Position numbers and translations under genes: made by a program | Assembly: GCA_034770075.1 (NCBI GenBank) | Contig: CM068377.1 | Coordinates: 75,591,358 to 75,655,357, forward strand | Source of the DNA: Aralia elata | Taxonomy: Eukaryota; Streptophyta; Magnoliopsida; Apiales; Araliaceae | Reading direction: 5' to 3' | DNA: 64,000 nt | The notes under the pieces: model-generated | Seen by the model: the letters and a program-made list of their open reading frames with translations, nothing else | What the model was told of the DNA's origin: nothing | Database searches by the model: none | Shown: piece after piece, positions 11,064-21,036 of the stretch | Numbering within the stretch: the first letter of the stretch is position 1 | Layout of the letters: each line of letters opens with the position of its first letter

Positions 11064-12793
11064 TTTTTTTTATTAGTGCACAATTCTTTTAAAAACTTTG
11101 CATACCTTGGCACCTGTTTAATTGCATCCAAAAGAGGGATGTTTACCTCCACCTTCCTAAAGGTTTCCAGAATTTCCTTTTCTTATTCCTCCTTCTTTGA
11201 AGTCTTATGGTTCTTGGGGGGAAAAGGTAAAGGACTAGTCTTTAGCTGAATAGGAGGGTTAGGTATTACCTTAGATATTTCTGTTTCCTTCTAAGCCTTT
11301 TCCTCCTCAAAATCAATAGTGGCTTTTGGTGTATCCATTTGTTTTCCATCCCTCAAAGTTATGGCACTGGCATTCTTTCTCGGATTAATAACAGTTTGAG
11401 ATGGTAGTTTCCCTGAACCTTGAGAGTCCAATTGACCAACTGTTGTAGCTAGCTGGCTCATTTGATTCTCTAAATTGTGGATTGAAGTCTTTGTCTTTTA
11501 TTGAAACTGTTGTGTTTGGTTTATGAATGCTTTGAACATGTCTTCAAGAGATGTTTCAGGCTTAGCAGGTGCAGCTTCTCTAGGTTGATACTGTTGTTGT
11601 GTCGGTTGAAAACCTTGCTGCCTAGCTGGGAAAATGCCTTGTGTTGGTGGCCTATTCCCTCCATAGCTTAAGTTTGGATGATCTCTCCAACCTGGATTTT
11701 AGGTGTTTGAGTATGGGTCATACTTCTTTTGAGGTTGTGCCTGATAGTTTCCCATTGCATTGGCTTGTTGTGTGGACTCCTCATCTTGCAATGTTGGGCA
11801 AGCGTCTATGTTGTGATTTGGCTGTAAACAGATCCCACATGGCTTTGCGACTGGCAAGTTTCCTGTAGCTAATTGTCTAACCACAACAGTTAATTCTGAA
11901 ATATGTTGCTCTAAATTATTTGTACTTACCTCACTTACCCTTTGTGGTGTATGAGCAGTCCTAGTTCCATATTGTTGCGCATTGGCTGCCATGGTTATAA
12001 TCAAGTTCCTTGCGGCCTCCAGTGTCTTGTCTACCAGTGCTCCTCCACTAGCGGCATCAATCATACTCCTATCCATCGGTACAAGCCCTTCATAGAAATA
12101 TTGAATCAGGTGTTGATCATTAATCTGGTGAGGTGGACAGCTAGAGCACAACTTCTTGAACCTTTCCCAATATTCATGCAACGTTTCTCCACTGAATTAT
12201 CGGATTCCGCATATCTCCTTCCTTATGTTGTTGAAGCAGGAAAGTACTTCTCCCAGAATAGCTTTTTCATGTCACTCCATGATTATATTGATCTCGAAGG
12301 AAGATACTACAACTTGTCTTTTGCTAAATCCGCTAGTGAAAAGGGAAATGCTCTTAGCTTGATTTGGTCCTCCGTGATTCCTTGCGGCTTCATGGTTGAA
12401 CACACCACATGGAACTCTTTTAAATGTTTGTAAGGATCTTCACATGTAAGACCACGAAAGGTAGGCAAAAGGTGAATTAGTCCGGATTTTAGTTCAAAAG
12501 CAGCAGTTAAATTAGGATATTCAATGCACAAAGGTTGTTGGTGCAAATCAGGAGTTGCCAACTCCTGTAAAGTCCTGTTATTGTTTGGTACCGCCATCTC
12601 CTTTTCTTCTTCCGATTCGGTGGATGACTTGTTTAACAGTAATTCCAGTGCTATGTTGAGGCCTGGTGATGGAGCTTCGTCGACGTCTACAATTGTGCTT
12701 TTAGATTGACGAGCTTCCTTCCTCAGCCTGCGTGCAGTTTTCTCTATTTTTGGAATAAAAATTTAGTTCAAAAGAGTGAGAGTATCGAGTCAT
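11064..12793 (-). pseudogene. gag: Athila gag, broken
   Basis: The probable start is the ATG at 12791-12793, equivalent to 855 in the + strand copy. An extra base near 12760 shifts the frame, and the readable part resumes from 12597 (MAVPNNNRTLQELATP) to 12307, where a stop follows DLAKDKL (the other copy has DLAKDWL). The next piece (11699-12181) holds the zinc knuckle CGICLQPNHNIDAC, of the C-x2-C-x4-H-x4-C form. The remaining sequence to about 11100 is gag C-terminal and linker with further stops. Confidence 0.84.
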
Positions 12794-12852
12794 AAACTAT
12801 AAATAAAATAAATAAATAAATGAAAACAAAGAATAAATAAAACAAATAACAT

Positions 12853-12870
12853 TCTTGGGCAACGACGCCA
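12853..12870 (-). other. Primer binding site, minus-strand Athila
   Basis: Minus-strand TGGCGTCGTTGCCCAAGA starts five bases inside the LTR end at 12876. It is tRNA-Asp-like, closer to the usual Athila primer site at bases 1-12 than the + strand copy. Confidence 0.82.
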
Positions 12871-12875
12871 AAATT

Positions 12876-14170
12876 TGGGAGCTGTCGTTTACACTCCAAA
12901 ATTAAACCTTACTATTACTATACTAACACAAAAATTAGTATAGCGACAAGCAAGGATCGATCCCACAAAGAGTGAATTGTTTTAAATTTACCCTAATATT
13001 TTCTAATACTACTGAATCTAAATTGGGGGGTTTTGAATTTGATTTAACTAACTAGAGCAACAGAAAATAATTAATAAGAATAAATAATGAATTAAGGATT
13101 TCAGTTCTTCAGTTCAGTATCACCTTTTTACAATAATGAAATAATTAAGTATAACAATATTTATCCTCCAATGAAACTAATAGTCCTAGATAACAATAAG
13201 CTCTGCTACCCGAAACTCCCCTTAGATTATCACTTAATGAAACAAACTCTTCACCAGATTCTAACCATTATACAACCTAGAACAAACTCTCTAGATTTAA
13301 TATAATAGCAGCATTAAGAAATAGAGAATTAGACTATTCCAAGCAATAATCACACTAGCTTGGATTATTTAACTTGTCTTCTGATAATCTTAGCAATACA
13401 TGAAAGTTTGACCATAATCAGTATTACTAATTACTACTTGTGATTAGGAATAATATCAATTACACGTAATACTATCCCTTAATCTAGCATATGATATTAA
13501 TTAGATTAACTCAATTGGCCATATTAAATCAATTCAAATAAATAATATTCAAATATAAATTCAGATTATCAAGAATGAATTTCATATGAGAAGAAATAAA
13601 TAAAGTAAACTTGATCAAACCATTAATTATAAATAAGGTTCAACATCCCTTAGAACTGAAATAAGAAAACTTAGCCTGACATGCCTTCATTCTTCAATCT
13701 CCAAAACTAGGGTTTTTTTGTGATATATAAAAGAATGATAGCTGATGAAAAGGAGGTAGTCTCCAACTTCACTAATACAATATATTTATACCCCTAGGTC
13801 AAAGTCCTAAGCCTCTTAAATTAATATTCCAAGTTACATTAGAAATCCTCAAAAATAACAACGCTGGGAAAAATCCGCTTCACAACCACGCGCCTCACGC
13901 GCCCGCGGAAGGTCTCACGTGCCGCAGCCCAGCTTTTGAGCATCGCGGCCCACGATCCAAGCGCCGCGGCTATTCCTTTTGAGCGCCGCAGTCCATTTTT
14001 CTTCTTTTGCTCCTTGCGCGCCCATTTTGATCCCTTTTTCCTCTTTTTCTCTTTTTAGCTCCAATTCTTCCTGAAATTAATAAATTCCTTAATAAACTCA
14101 TATACACATAAAACATGTAATAAAACTAAAGATAAAGGAATCAAAATTATCGAATATTATGCACTTATCA
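12876..14170 (-). repeat. 5' LTR of the minus-strand Athila
   Basis: TG...CA ends, 1295 bp, adjacent to the PBS on its lower-coordinate side. The upper end is followed by TSD CTTAC. Holds the promoter of this element. Confidence 0.94.
13780..13795 (-). promoter_or_regulatory. TATA-like box in the Athila 5' LTR
   Basis: Read on the minus strand the sequence is GGGGTATAAATATATTG, about 380 bases from the LTR start. A GC-rich repeat cluster lies 90-200 bases upstream (13870-13990). The position fits a U3 promoter; transcription itself is inferred. Confidence 0.6.
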
Positions 14171-14175
14171 CTTAC

Positions 14176-14478
14176 GTTCCCAGTGAGTTTTCCAAATCCT
14201 AAAAAGAAAAGCTTAAGAGTGATGCAAAATACTATGTATGGGATGGCCGATATCTATGGAAATTTTATGCTGACCAGATAGTTAGGAGATGTGTGCCTAA
14301 TCGTGAATTTCTATCGATTTTAAATTTTTGGCACTCTTATGCTTGTGGAGACCATTTTGGACCAAAAAAGACAGCCAATAAGGTTTTAGAATGTGGTTTT
14401 TATTGGCCAAAAAACTTTAAAGATTCTTATTTGTTTTGTAAATCATGTGCGAATTGACAAAAGACAGGGAATATATCA
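14176..14478 (+). pseudogene. Athila (+) pol continuation: linker and integrase zinc finger fragment
   Basis: This is the continuation of the pol frame cut at 4988. It matches the minus-strand copy at 8379-8650: a VPSEFSKS-like linker with an in-frame stop, then ADQIVRRCVPN, the His pair in HSYACGDHFG, FYWPKNFKDSY and CKSCAN, with the next Cys changed to a stop. It ends where the Tekay LTR begins at 14479; the bases TATCA (14474-14478) should be the left copy of the Tekay TSD, whose partner is outside the window. Confidence 0.85.
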
Positions 14479-14578
14479 TGTAATAACCATGAATATTGAG
14501 ATCACAATATAAATGTATATATTAATTATTAATTAGTGTATTGAATACTTTGTGACTTATGAAGTATAAGTATGTGAT

Positions 14579-14614
<36 letters not shown>

Positions 14615-15007
14615 AGATATGTGAATAATTATTTGTTATATATAACCTAATCATATATTAGGTATAAGAATTATGTAACTACATTATTACATCCATGGAG
14701 GAGTCTAACTATTTAAATTAATTATTTATAATGAACTAGTCCAATTGATTTATTAAGCAGGCCCAGTTCAAGTTATTACTGGGGACTTGTAGTTTGGACT
14801 AATAAGTTATCAAAAAGAGGCCCAATTCGGTTTAATTATGGCCAACATATAAGGGTCCATTATAGATGTTATTTGGTAGGCCAATTAGAATTGACCCATA
14901 TAAAGATTGACCCAACCAAAAATATTAGCAACCACAGCTAAAATGGGTGCTTAACCCATACGGTAACTGATTTGAAGAATTATCTTCAACAGTAGCGGGA
15001 CACCTGT
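14479..15007 (+). repeat. Tekay 5' LTR, part 1
   Basis: Starts TGTAATAACCATGAAT, identical in start to the 3' LTR at 55539. Contains a (TA)n run at about 14585-14612 (also in the 3' LTR at 55640-55674, longer) and a TATAAGGG box-like site near 14848. Ends at the Tat insertion. Confidence 0.92.
15003..15007. repeat. Target site duplication of the Tat element (partner 32337-32341)
   Basis: CCTGT flanks both ends of the Tat element exactly; removing the element restores the sequence seen uninterrupted in the 3' LTR at about 56068-56075. Confidence 0.95.
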
Positions 15008-17007
15008 TGTAGACACCCAAATTTTGCGTTCCCTATGCTAACCGTGACAGGAGGGCAAAATCGTCAAATGAGCCGGCCTACGAGAGCAAAGGATGGACAC
15101 AAGTACGAACACTCGACGCCACCACAACGATTTATAACCAAAACCAACGTGACAACGAGGCCATCCGAAATGAGCATTCCCGAATAATGTGGCACGTCTC
15201 CTAGTAATTCCCGGACTGCAAAATACAAGCCTGTTGGTGAAAACCGACGTCACGCCACGAGAATCGAGGCATAGCACAAAAATCGAGAAAGTCAAACCAG
15301 CCAGCCGCGGATTAATCTGCGGCCAATAGTGCGCCTTTTGAAAACACGGAACTCGAAACACGGAAACCGAAAACCAGCTGAGTGGATGGGGGGCGGCCAG
15401 CCAGCCGCAGATCCATTTGCGGCCAGCCTATTTCAGCTCATTCCTTCATTCAGCATCCAGAGAGGTAGGCAGCGGCGGAAGAGCTTTGGGAGAGGAAGAA
15501 AAACAGCAACAGCAGCAGCGAATTAGGGAGAGAAAAGAGAGGAAATAGTGAGGAATTATATCCCTTTTGTGAGATTGCATCACATATATTTTCTACTACA
15601 TTCAATATACGAATTTATACGCATCGTGGTGTCATTTGCAAGGTGAAAAAGAATTCTTTTTATAGCAGTTTTGTTATATTATTTTGTCAAGTTTTGTCAT
15701 TTGGATCATATTAAACGTAGTTCTTTCTTGGATATTATTGAGAATACACGGATTAGGGATTATTGGTGAAGGTTCCAAAGGAATAAAATTCTTCCTAATG
15801 GCCCGATGATATCCATTTGTTGATTTTTAGCTTGTTTAATTGTTGTAATATCCATTTTGTGGGTGTGTAGAAATTGTGGATGTGAGCCTAGGAACGCGAC
15901 CCCGTGGTCCAAATGCGATGATGGACAATTTTGGTGTATGTAATAGGGTCGATTATCCTTGATTGTAAACATGTAATCGTCGGGCCTTAAAATGATACCA
16001 AGTTGAAAATCGGGTTTAAGGCCCCGTAATAGTGAAATACGTGATTGTGGGCGTTTGAGATTATTTTGATGGCTCACATGCCCATGAATAGCCCCAACGC
16101 ATTTTAATGCTTAATTTGATTCATGACACACAAATTGATTTCAAAGCTAAACGATGAAGATTTTCATAAAATCAATCAAATTAGGTTATTAGCATCACGA
16201 GGATAAGAAATTGGAAGTGCTAATGAATGTCGATTCCTGTTTAACGAGAAGGTTAAAGAAAATCGTTTTCAAGTATCAAAAAAATGGTTTTATAGAATAA
16301 ATGACGTTTCATTAAACCAACGTGCATAGGGTTAAAGAGATCCTAGAAATTGCCGTCATTTTAATTATGAGAGCAACGTATAGGTCTCGATTCCTATTTT
16401 GGCGAAGGTTTAAAAAACTCTTGTTTTACCAAAATGACACCTAAGTGAAAACCTTGCAGTTTTGACAATCAAAATCAAACCTTTCTAATAAAGAATAAAG
16501 CTTTCTCGTATAAGCCGAAGGACATTCTAAGGCATTCTCAAAAGCACGACTTTCCACCAAAACCCAAATGATTCTTTCATACAAACTCATCGCAACATTC
16601 ACATAGGCACACACACACACACGCGCGCACGCATACACATTTTAAGAATTAAAAGGATAGGAAAAGCATCAAGATTGCGGTAACCGTGTTTCACGGAAGT
16701 CGGGGGGTGCCTAACACCTTCCCCTCGCTTAAGCAAGCCCCCGAACTCTATGAATCTCGGTTCTCAGACCAATTAATTCGGAGTCAAATATGAGCCAGCG
16801 ATTTACAAAAAAAGAAATTCGGATGAGTTGGTACATCCATTTCAAATATACCAACTGGCGACTCTGGTTTATTGGCTTATCATAAAAAACAATCTTTCAA
16901 AACCCCGTCGACATTTATGCCGACCTTTTCCAAAAAATTATCTAGTAAAAGGCTAAAATTGGAAAGGATAACAATCACCAAAGAGGCGACATTTCCCGGC
17001 GTCGACA
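15008..17007 (+). repeat. Tat 5' LTR
   Basis: 2000 bp, near-identical to 30330-32336. Contains a palindrome cluster at 15303-15425 followed by a pyrimidine-rich then purine-rich stretch that looks like a transcription start region (about 15425-15540), but no clear TATA box. A (CA)n-like run lies at 16603-16635. Small open frames on both strands within it are LTR sequence. Confidence 0.93.
15303..15425. repeat. Palindrome cluster in Tat LTR
   Basis: GCCGCGGATTAATCTGCGGC at 15303-15323 is an inverted repeat. A second copy with CCGCAGATCCATTTGCGG lies near 15400-15420. The same elements occur in the 3' LTR (30624-30760) and three times just before the antisense-gene promoter side at 29184-29250. 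Confidence 0.75.
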
Positions 17008-17009
17008 GC

Positions 17010-17027
17010 TGGTGACTCCGCTGGGGA
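17010..17027 (+). other. Primer binding site of the Tat element
   Basis: TGGTGACTCCGCTGGGGA starts two bases after the LTR end; it resembles the tRNA-Arg-type site (TGGCGACTCYGCTGGGGA) usual for Tat/Ogre elements, one base different. Confidence 0.85.
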
Positions 17028-17758
17028 CATTAGAAGGCTTAAGCCGCGTTCAAATCTTGATGTTATCCTATCCTTTAAAAAGTCATGAATATGTGTGTGA
17101 ATGCGATATTTTGATCTTTTTGTGTTGTGTGAATGTGTGTTTTGTCCAATAAATGAATAAATTAAATGGAATTGCTTTACTTTAAAGTAGTCATTTGCAT
17201 GCGGTGAGGACGATGAATGTGAATGTATGTTGAGAGTGTACCTCCTCCTGAGGCGAACCTGTCGGTTGCTTATTACTGGACTCGAAGGGGCTGCTCCCCG
17301 GAGATGGCTCAAGAAACGCACCACCCAAATCCGCTCCAATCTAAAGGATTTCGATGAGTAGATTGCGAAGATTTGGGGACCTTCATGCCGAAAAGCCCGC
17401 GAGAGTAACCTTAGGATAGGTCAGCCTCAGATTAACCCAACGCAGGAAAAGTCTCTTCATGCCTTTTTACGTTCGCGCGTATAAATGTCATAGTCCCATT
17501 CAATATTCATATATGCCTCCCCTTTTGTTAAAAGAAATTACTAACCTCTGTGTTTTGCAGGGAACAACTGGAGAAGCATAATAAGTAGTGTCTAACATTT
17601 ATTATCGCTATAAGGGATCGCTAACATGTTGTTTTGCAGAGAAAGATTAAAAAACTCAAAAGCACAAAAGTTACCGCTTTAGCATGCATCCACATCTTTC
17701 ATTTCCCAAGGATTAAACTCCAAACCGTTGTTTCTGAAAGATTGCTCCTCAAACGCGT
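17028..17758 (+). other. Tat leader, no clear gene
   Basis: About 730 bases between PBS and gag. No extra ORF upstream of gag (as in classical legume Ogre) is supported. Two acceptor-like sequences, TGTTTTGCAG at 17552-17561 and TTGTTTTGCAG at 17629-17639, precede gag; whether either is used cannot be read from sequence. Confidence 0.55.
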
Positions 17759-19441
17759 TTGCAGTCTAAAAGGGCCCAGGACTCTACATCTGAAATGGCT
17801 GATCTTCCACCTACTAATTCTGGTTCCATATCTCGTGAGGAATTTGATGATTTTAAGAAACAGATGTTGGAAATGGCCATGATGCTGAAGGAACAATTGC
17901 TACCTAGACAGGATCCACCTAAAGAGGATCCACCCCAGCCTAAGGGCGAGTCAGTCGTCCCAAAGGCCATTCCCATACCTAACAGGACAGTGATTACTAT
18001 CCCCGAGGAAGGAGACACTGATGACCTTTGAAAGAAAATGAAACAAATGGAGGAAACTATCCAATCTCTGAAGGGCATAGGGTCCCTAGGCAGGGTGAAT
18101 TATTCAGATCTGTGTGTCTTTCCAGGAACCAGATATCCGGAGAAGTTTAAAATTCCCGAATTTGAGAAATACAATGGGAAGGGGGATCCTTATACACATC
18201 TGAAAATATACATTGGGGAGCTTGGATCTTATGCAGAAGACGAAGGTCTAAGAATGCAGTTATTCCAAAAGAGCCTGACGGGAGAGGTAAGAATTTGGTA
18301 TGCCCGTCTTGATAATGCCCGGATCCACAATTGGGAGGAGTTGGCCCATACCTTCTTAACACAATATAGCTTCCAGGCACAAATGGCCCCTGATAGATAT
18401 CAAATGAAGAAGATCAAGAAGCAAACAAAAGAATCTTTCAGGGATTATGCACAACGATGGAGGGGTATGGCTGCACAGGTGAATCCCCCAATGAGCGAGT
18501 CGGAGATAGTGATGACCTTCGTGGATATTCAAGAGGCACCTTATTATGAGCGGGTTATATCGGGGATTGGGAGACCTTTTGCCGAGATGATAAAACACGG
18601 AGAAATGGTGGACATAGGGTTGAAGTTTGGCAAGATTCAGGATTTCACGGCTTTGGAAACAGCTGCGGAACAAATCCAGAGTGGAAACTATGGCAGCACT
18701 TCCCGTAGGGTTCAAAAGAAAAAGGAGGAAGATGTTTCCCTCATCCTGCAGGGATCATCTTGAAAGACAGAGAACAATCCTCCAGTACAGATACAGAGAG
18801 TGGGGCCATCCCGACAGCCTAACTTCACTGATCAGAGGACGGATGGGCGAAGAAGGTTCGAGGCCATAAGAAATTGAGTATTCACCCCGCTCGGGGATCC
18901 TCTGGAGCGGGTTTTGGCGGTATTGATAGCCCAGAAGAAAATAGTCGATTTGGCACCCCCAAGTGACCCGAAAGGAAGAAGATTTGACCCAAGAAAGCGA
19001 TGCGCATACCACTCAGGTTCCCCTAGTTATGATACGTAGGAATGTTGGACGCTGAAGCACAGAATTCAGAACTTGATTGATAGTGGGGAAATTATGGTGG
19101 AACAGCCAGACTCCCCAAATGTTAAAGTCAATCCCCTGCCTAGGCATGATGGAGAAGGGGTCAATGTGGCGGAAGCCAGTGAAGCTGAGGGGCCGTCAAG
19201 GCTGAATTATGTAAAGAAAATTGATGAAATGATCAGCATGATAAGTGATCACGAGAGTACACGGGGAGCGCCAATTAGGTTGGCGGGTGTAAGCAGAAAT
19301 ATCATAGAGGGGCCTGTCAAGTTATCGGCTCCGAAAATCCTCACCCTCACAGCGAGACCGCAAATCCCTGTCCACAGTCTGAAAATGGTACCATGGAATT
19401 ATGGGGGGTGTCAGAGGAAGAGGCCAGTTGTGCTTCTGTAA
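17759..19441 (+). pseudogene. gag: Tat gag, interrupted by stops
   Basis: Gag forms the particle. A proline-rich N-terminal part (17759-18031) ends at TGA 18029-18031, and the frame then shifts into the gag domain (18038-18763): KFKIPEFEKYNGKGDPYTHLK, MQLFQKSLTGEVRIWYARL, and RDYAQRWRGMAAQVNPPM. In-frame stops follow at 18761-18763, 18875-18877 and 19037-19039. A Tat-type zinc motif, CAYHSGSPSYDT then stop then CWTLKH, has lost the middle His (Tyr instead). The C-terminal part carries PNVKVNPLPRHD. A frame change near 19405 leads to the protease frame. Confidence 0.87.
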
Positions 19442-20268
19442 CAACAAAGGGGAATCCCTTATATCTTCCTGGACGAGTCCTTGAAAGCAAAACGAAGAAA
19501 AATGAAAAGATATCCGAGGAGAAAGCCATGGAATTCTTGAGGAAGATGGATCTTCCAGAAGCAAGGGGGATCCTGACGTCGATCATGGATTTGGTGTTAT
19601 CATCCAGTGATCACTGCAAAATTCTGGCCAAAGTCCTGGAGGAGGCATACATTCCCAAAGAAATTAGCAAGGAAGGTTTCGGCCATCTGGTGGACCATCT
19701 GTTGGAAAGTAATGTAATATCATTCACAGATGATGATATCCCTAAAGAAGGACGGGGGCATCGGAAACCGTTGCATATTGCGGTAATCTCCTCAGGTTAT
19801 ATTATGAATGGGGTGCTGATTGATGGGGGATCGGCGTTGAATATCTGTCCCCTCAGTACATTGAAGAAGATGAACATCAATCCTAAGCGCCTACGGGCCA
19901 GTCATGTAGTGGTACGAGCCTTCGACGGATCACGGGGGGATACAATTGGGGAGATAGAATTGCCGGTGGAAATAGGACCTTGTACTTTTGATATCTCTTT
20001 CCAAGTCCTTGATATTGCGGCAAATTATAACCTGTTCTTGGGGAGGCCGTGGATACACATGGCCGGGGCAGTTCCTTTCACGCTACACCAGCAAATCAAA
20101 CTTATCATCGACGGGAATCTGGTGATGATCTCGGCAGAATGTGATGACCCTTCTCCTTCTAGGAATGGCCTGCCTGTGATTAATGTGGACGAGTCGGCGG
20201 CACCTGCCAATTTTCAGGCGCTGGAAATCAGCACTCCCCACTACAGATGCCTGGGGCCCCAGCCGTGA
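19393..20268 (+). CDS. Tat aspartic protease domain
   Basis: Intact 291-codon frame. PLHIAVISSGYIMNGVLIDGGSALNICPLSTL holds the aspartic protease site, DGGS in place of DSGA/DTGA, the usual form in this lineage. NLFLGRPWIHMAGAVPFTLHQQIKLIIDG is the conserved protease C-terminal section. The preceding 90 residues are linker from the gag C-terminus (SEEKAMEFLRKMDLP). The initiating ATG at 19393 may be incidental since the protein would normally be made as part of a fused polyprotein. A one-base frame change near 20240 separates it from the G-patch-like segment. Confidence 0.87.
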   Translation: MELWGVSEEEASCASVTTKGNPLYLPGRVLESKTKKNEKISEEKAMEFLRKMDLPEARGILTSIMDLVLSSSDHCKILAKVLEEAYIPKEISKEGFGHLVDHLLESNVISFTDDDIPKEGRGHRKPLHIAVISSGYIMNGVLIDGGSALNICPLSTLKKMNINPKRLRASHVVVRAFDGSRGDTIGEIELPVEIGPCTFDISFQVLDIAANYNLFLGRPWIHMAGAVPFTLHQQIKLIIDGNLVMISAECDDPSPSRNGLPVINVDESAAPANFQALEISTPHYRCLGPQP

Positions 20269-20872
20269 AACCTAAGGTCTCTCCAGAACTTACCTTTGTT
20301 GCAAAAGAAATGATGAAAATGAAATTCCAACCTGGACAAGGGTTAGGAAAGAGCAGTCAAGGAATCACCGAGCCCATTCAACTACCACATCAGATAGGCA
20401 AAGTAGGGTTGGGATATCATGAAGGCGTAGCACAGAGACACCGTCAAGGCATAGCCCCGACTCGACTTGCTGGAAATCCGGTGACCAAGGTCAACAATGA
20501 ACGAAGGACTAGCAAGCCTGTGATCGGGACAAGGGGTGAAGAATTACCCCCCACAAGTGATGAGCCGACCAAAAGGGAAAGTTTCCTACAAGAGGTCGCG
20601 CAAAGGTTCGAAACCAGGTGCTATATCCCCGGACAGGTAACAAGCAATTGAGAGGGGAAGGATGTTGCCACACCACCGGGAGCCCAACAAGGTGTGCCTG
20701 TCATCGATTGGGCAGGGCTAATTATTCCTAAAGAAGGTAGGAAGAGGGACTCAAGCGATGTAGCCGTAGTCATCGGGGAAGTTTCCAATGTGAAGCCACC
20801 TTTCATCCAGCGCATTCCGTCTGATATAACCATCGACAACTGGACAATGGAACTAGTGATATCCAAACAAGG
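20247..20872 (+). pseudogene. Tat linker with G-patch-like motif
   Basis: Between protease and RT. KEMMKMKFQPGQGLGKSSQGI then LPHQIGKVGLGYHEG has the glycine spacing of a G-patch (G-x2-G-x-GLG...GLGY). G-patch domains bind RNA or helicases and are known at the protease C-terminus of betaretroviruses. One TGA at 20649-20651 breaks the frame; the rest runs on to 20872, where a GT begins an intron-like segment. Confidence 0.68.
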
Positions 20873-21036
20873 GTAAAACCCGACATCAGGGTGGTAGACC
20901 CCAGAAGATGGGAGGATGAAGAAGTTCATTTTTTGTTTTGTATTTTGCATAATTATGTCGTTTCGTCATGTTATCTAGAAAATGTAATCATTGTGGAAAA
21001 TGACTTATATATGACAAATATTTTGTTTCATGTCAG
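20873..21036 (+). other. Predicted intron between protease and RT frames (164 nt)
   Basis: GTAAAA at 20873 and TTTTGTTTCATGTCAG ending at 21036 fit plant donor and acceptor. The GT coincides with a stop codon (TAA at 20874-20876). Removing the 164 bases joins the linker frame to the NDDYDFDIELDFD frame without a stop, and the phases match (two bases of the codon before, one after). Ogre elements are known to have an intron in this place. Splicing itself is inferred. Confidence 0.66.

Larger units (their letters stand above)
4989..14170 (-). mobile_element. Complete Athila-lineage retrotransposon, minus strand, 9.2 kb
   Basis: Two LTRs of about 1.3 kb with TG...CA ends, a perfect 5-bp TSD, PBS next to the right LTR and a purine tract next to the left LTR define the element and its minus orientation. 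The internal 6.6 kb holds degraded gag, protease, RT, RNase H and integrase. No envelope-like ORF, present in some Athila elements, is seen in the 1.1 kb between integrase and 3' LTR. It is closely related to the element it inserted into, so the two form a long inverted repeat. Confidence 0.94.
1..14478 (+). mobile_element. Athila-lineage Ty3/gypsy retrotransposon, + strand, outermost host element (discontinuous: 1-4988 and 14176-14478)
   Basis: The oldest layer of the nest. A 3' part of its 5' LTR (1-764) is followed by a PBS, gag, protease, RT and RNase H. Pol is interrupted at 4988 by the minus-strand Athila copy and resumes after the TSD at 14176 with the integrase zinc-finger region, until a Tekay element cuts it at 14478. 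The 3' half lies outside the window. The Athila assignment rests on the gag type, the protease DLG motif, the RT MDD motif and a tRNA-Asp-like PBS. The element carries several stops and frameshifts and cannot be autonomous. Confidence 0.9.

Noticed and set aside
14585..14612. TA run as a promoter
   Set aside because: Microsatellite that differs in length between LTRs; the TATA-like site nearby is a weaker but more regular candidate.
15760..16077. 105-codon minus ORF, also at 31092-31409, as a conserved gene
   Set aside because: Conserved only because both are copies of the same LTR; no domain and no start context.
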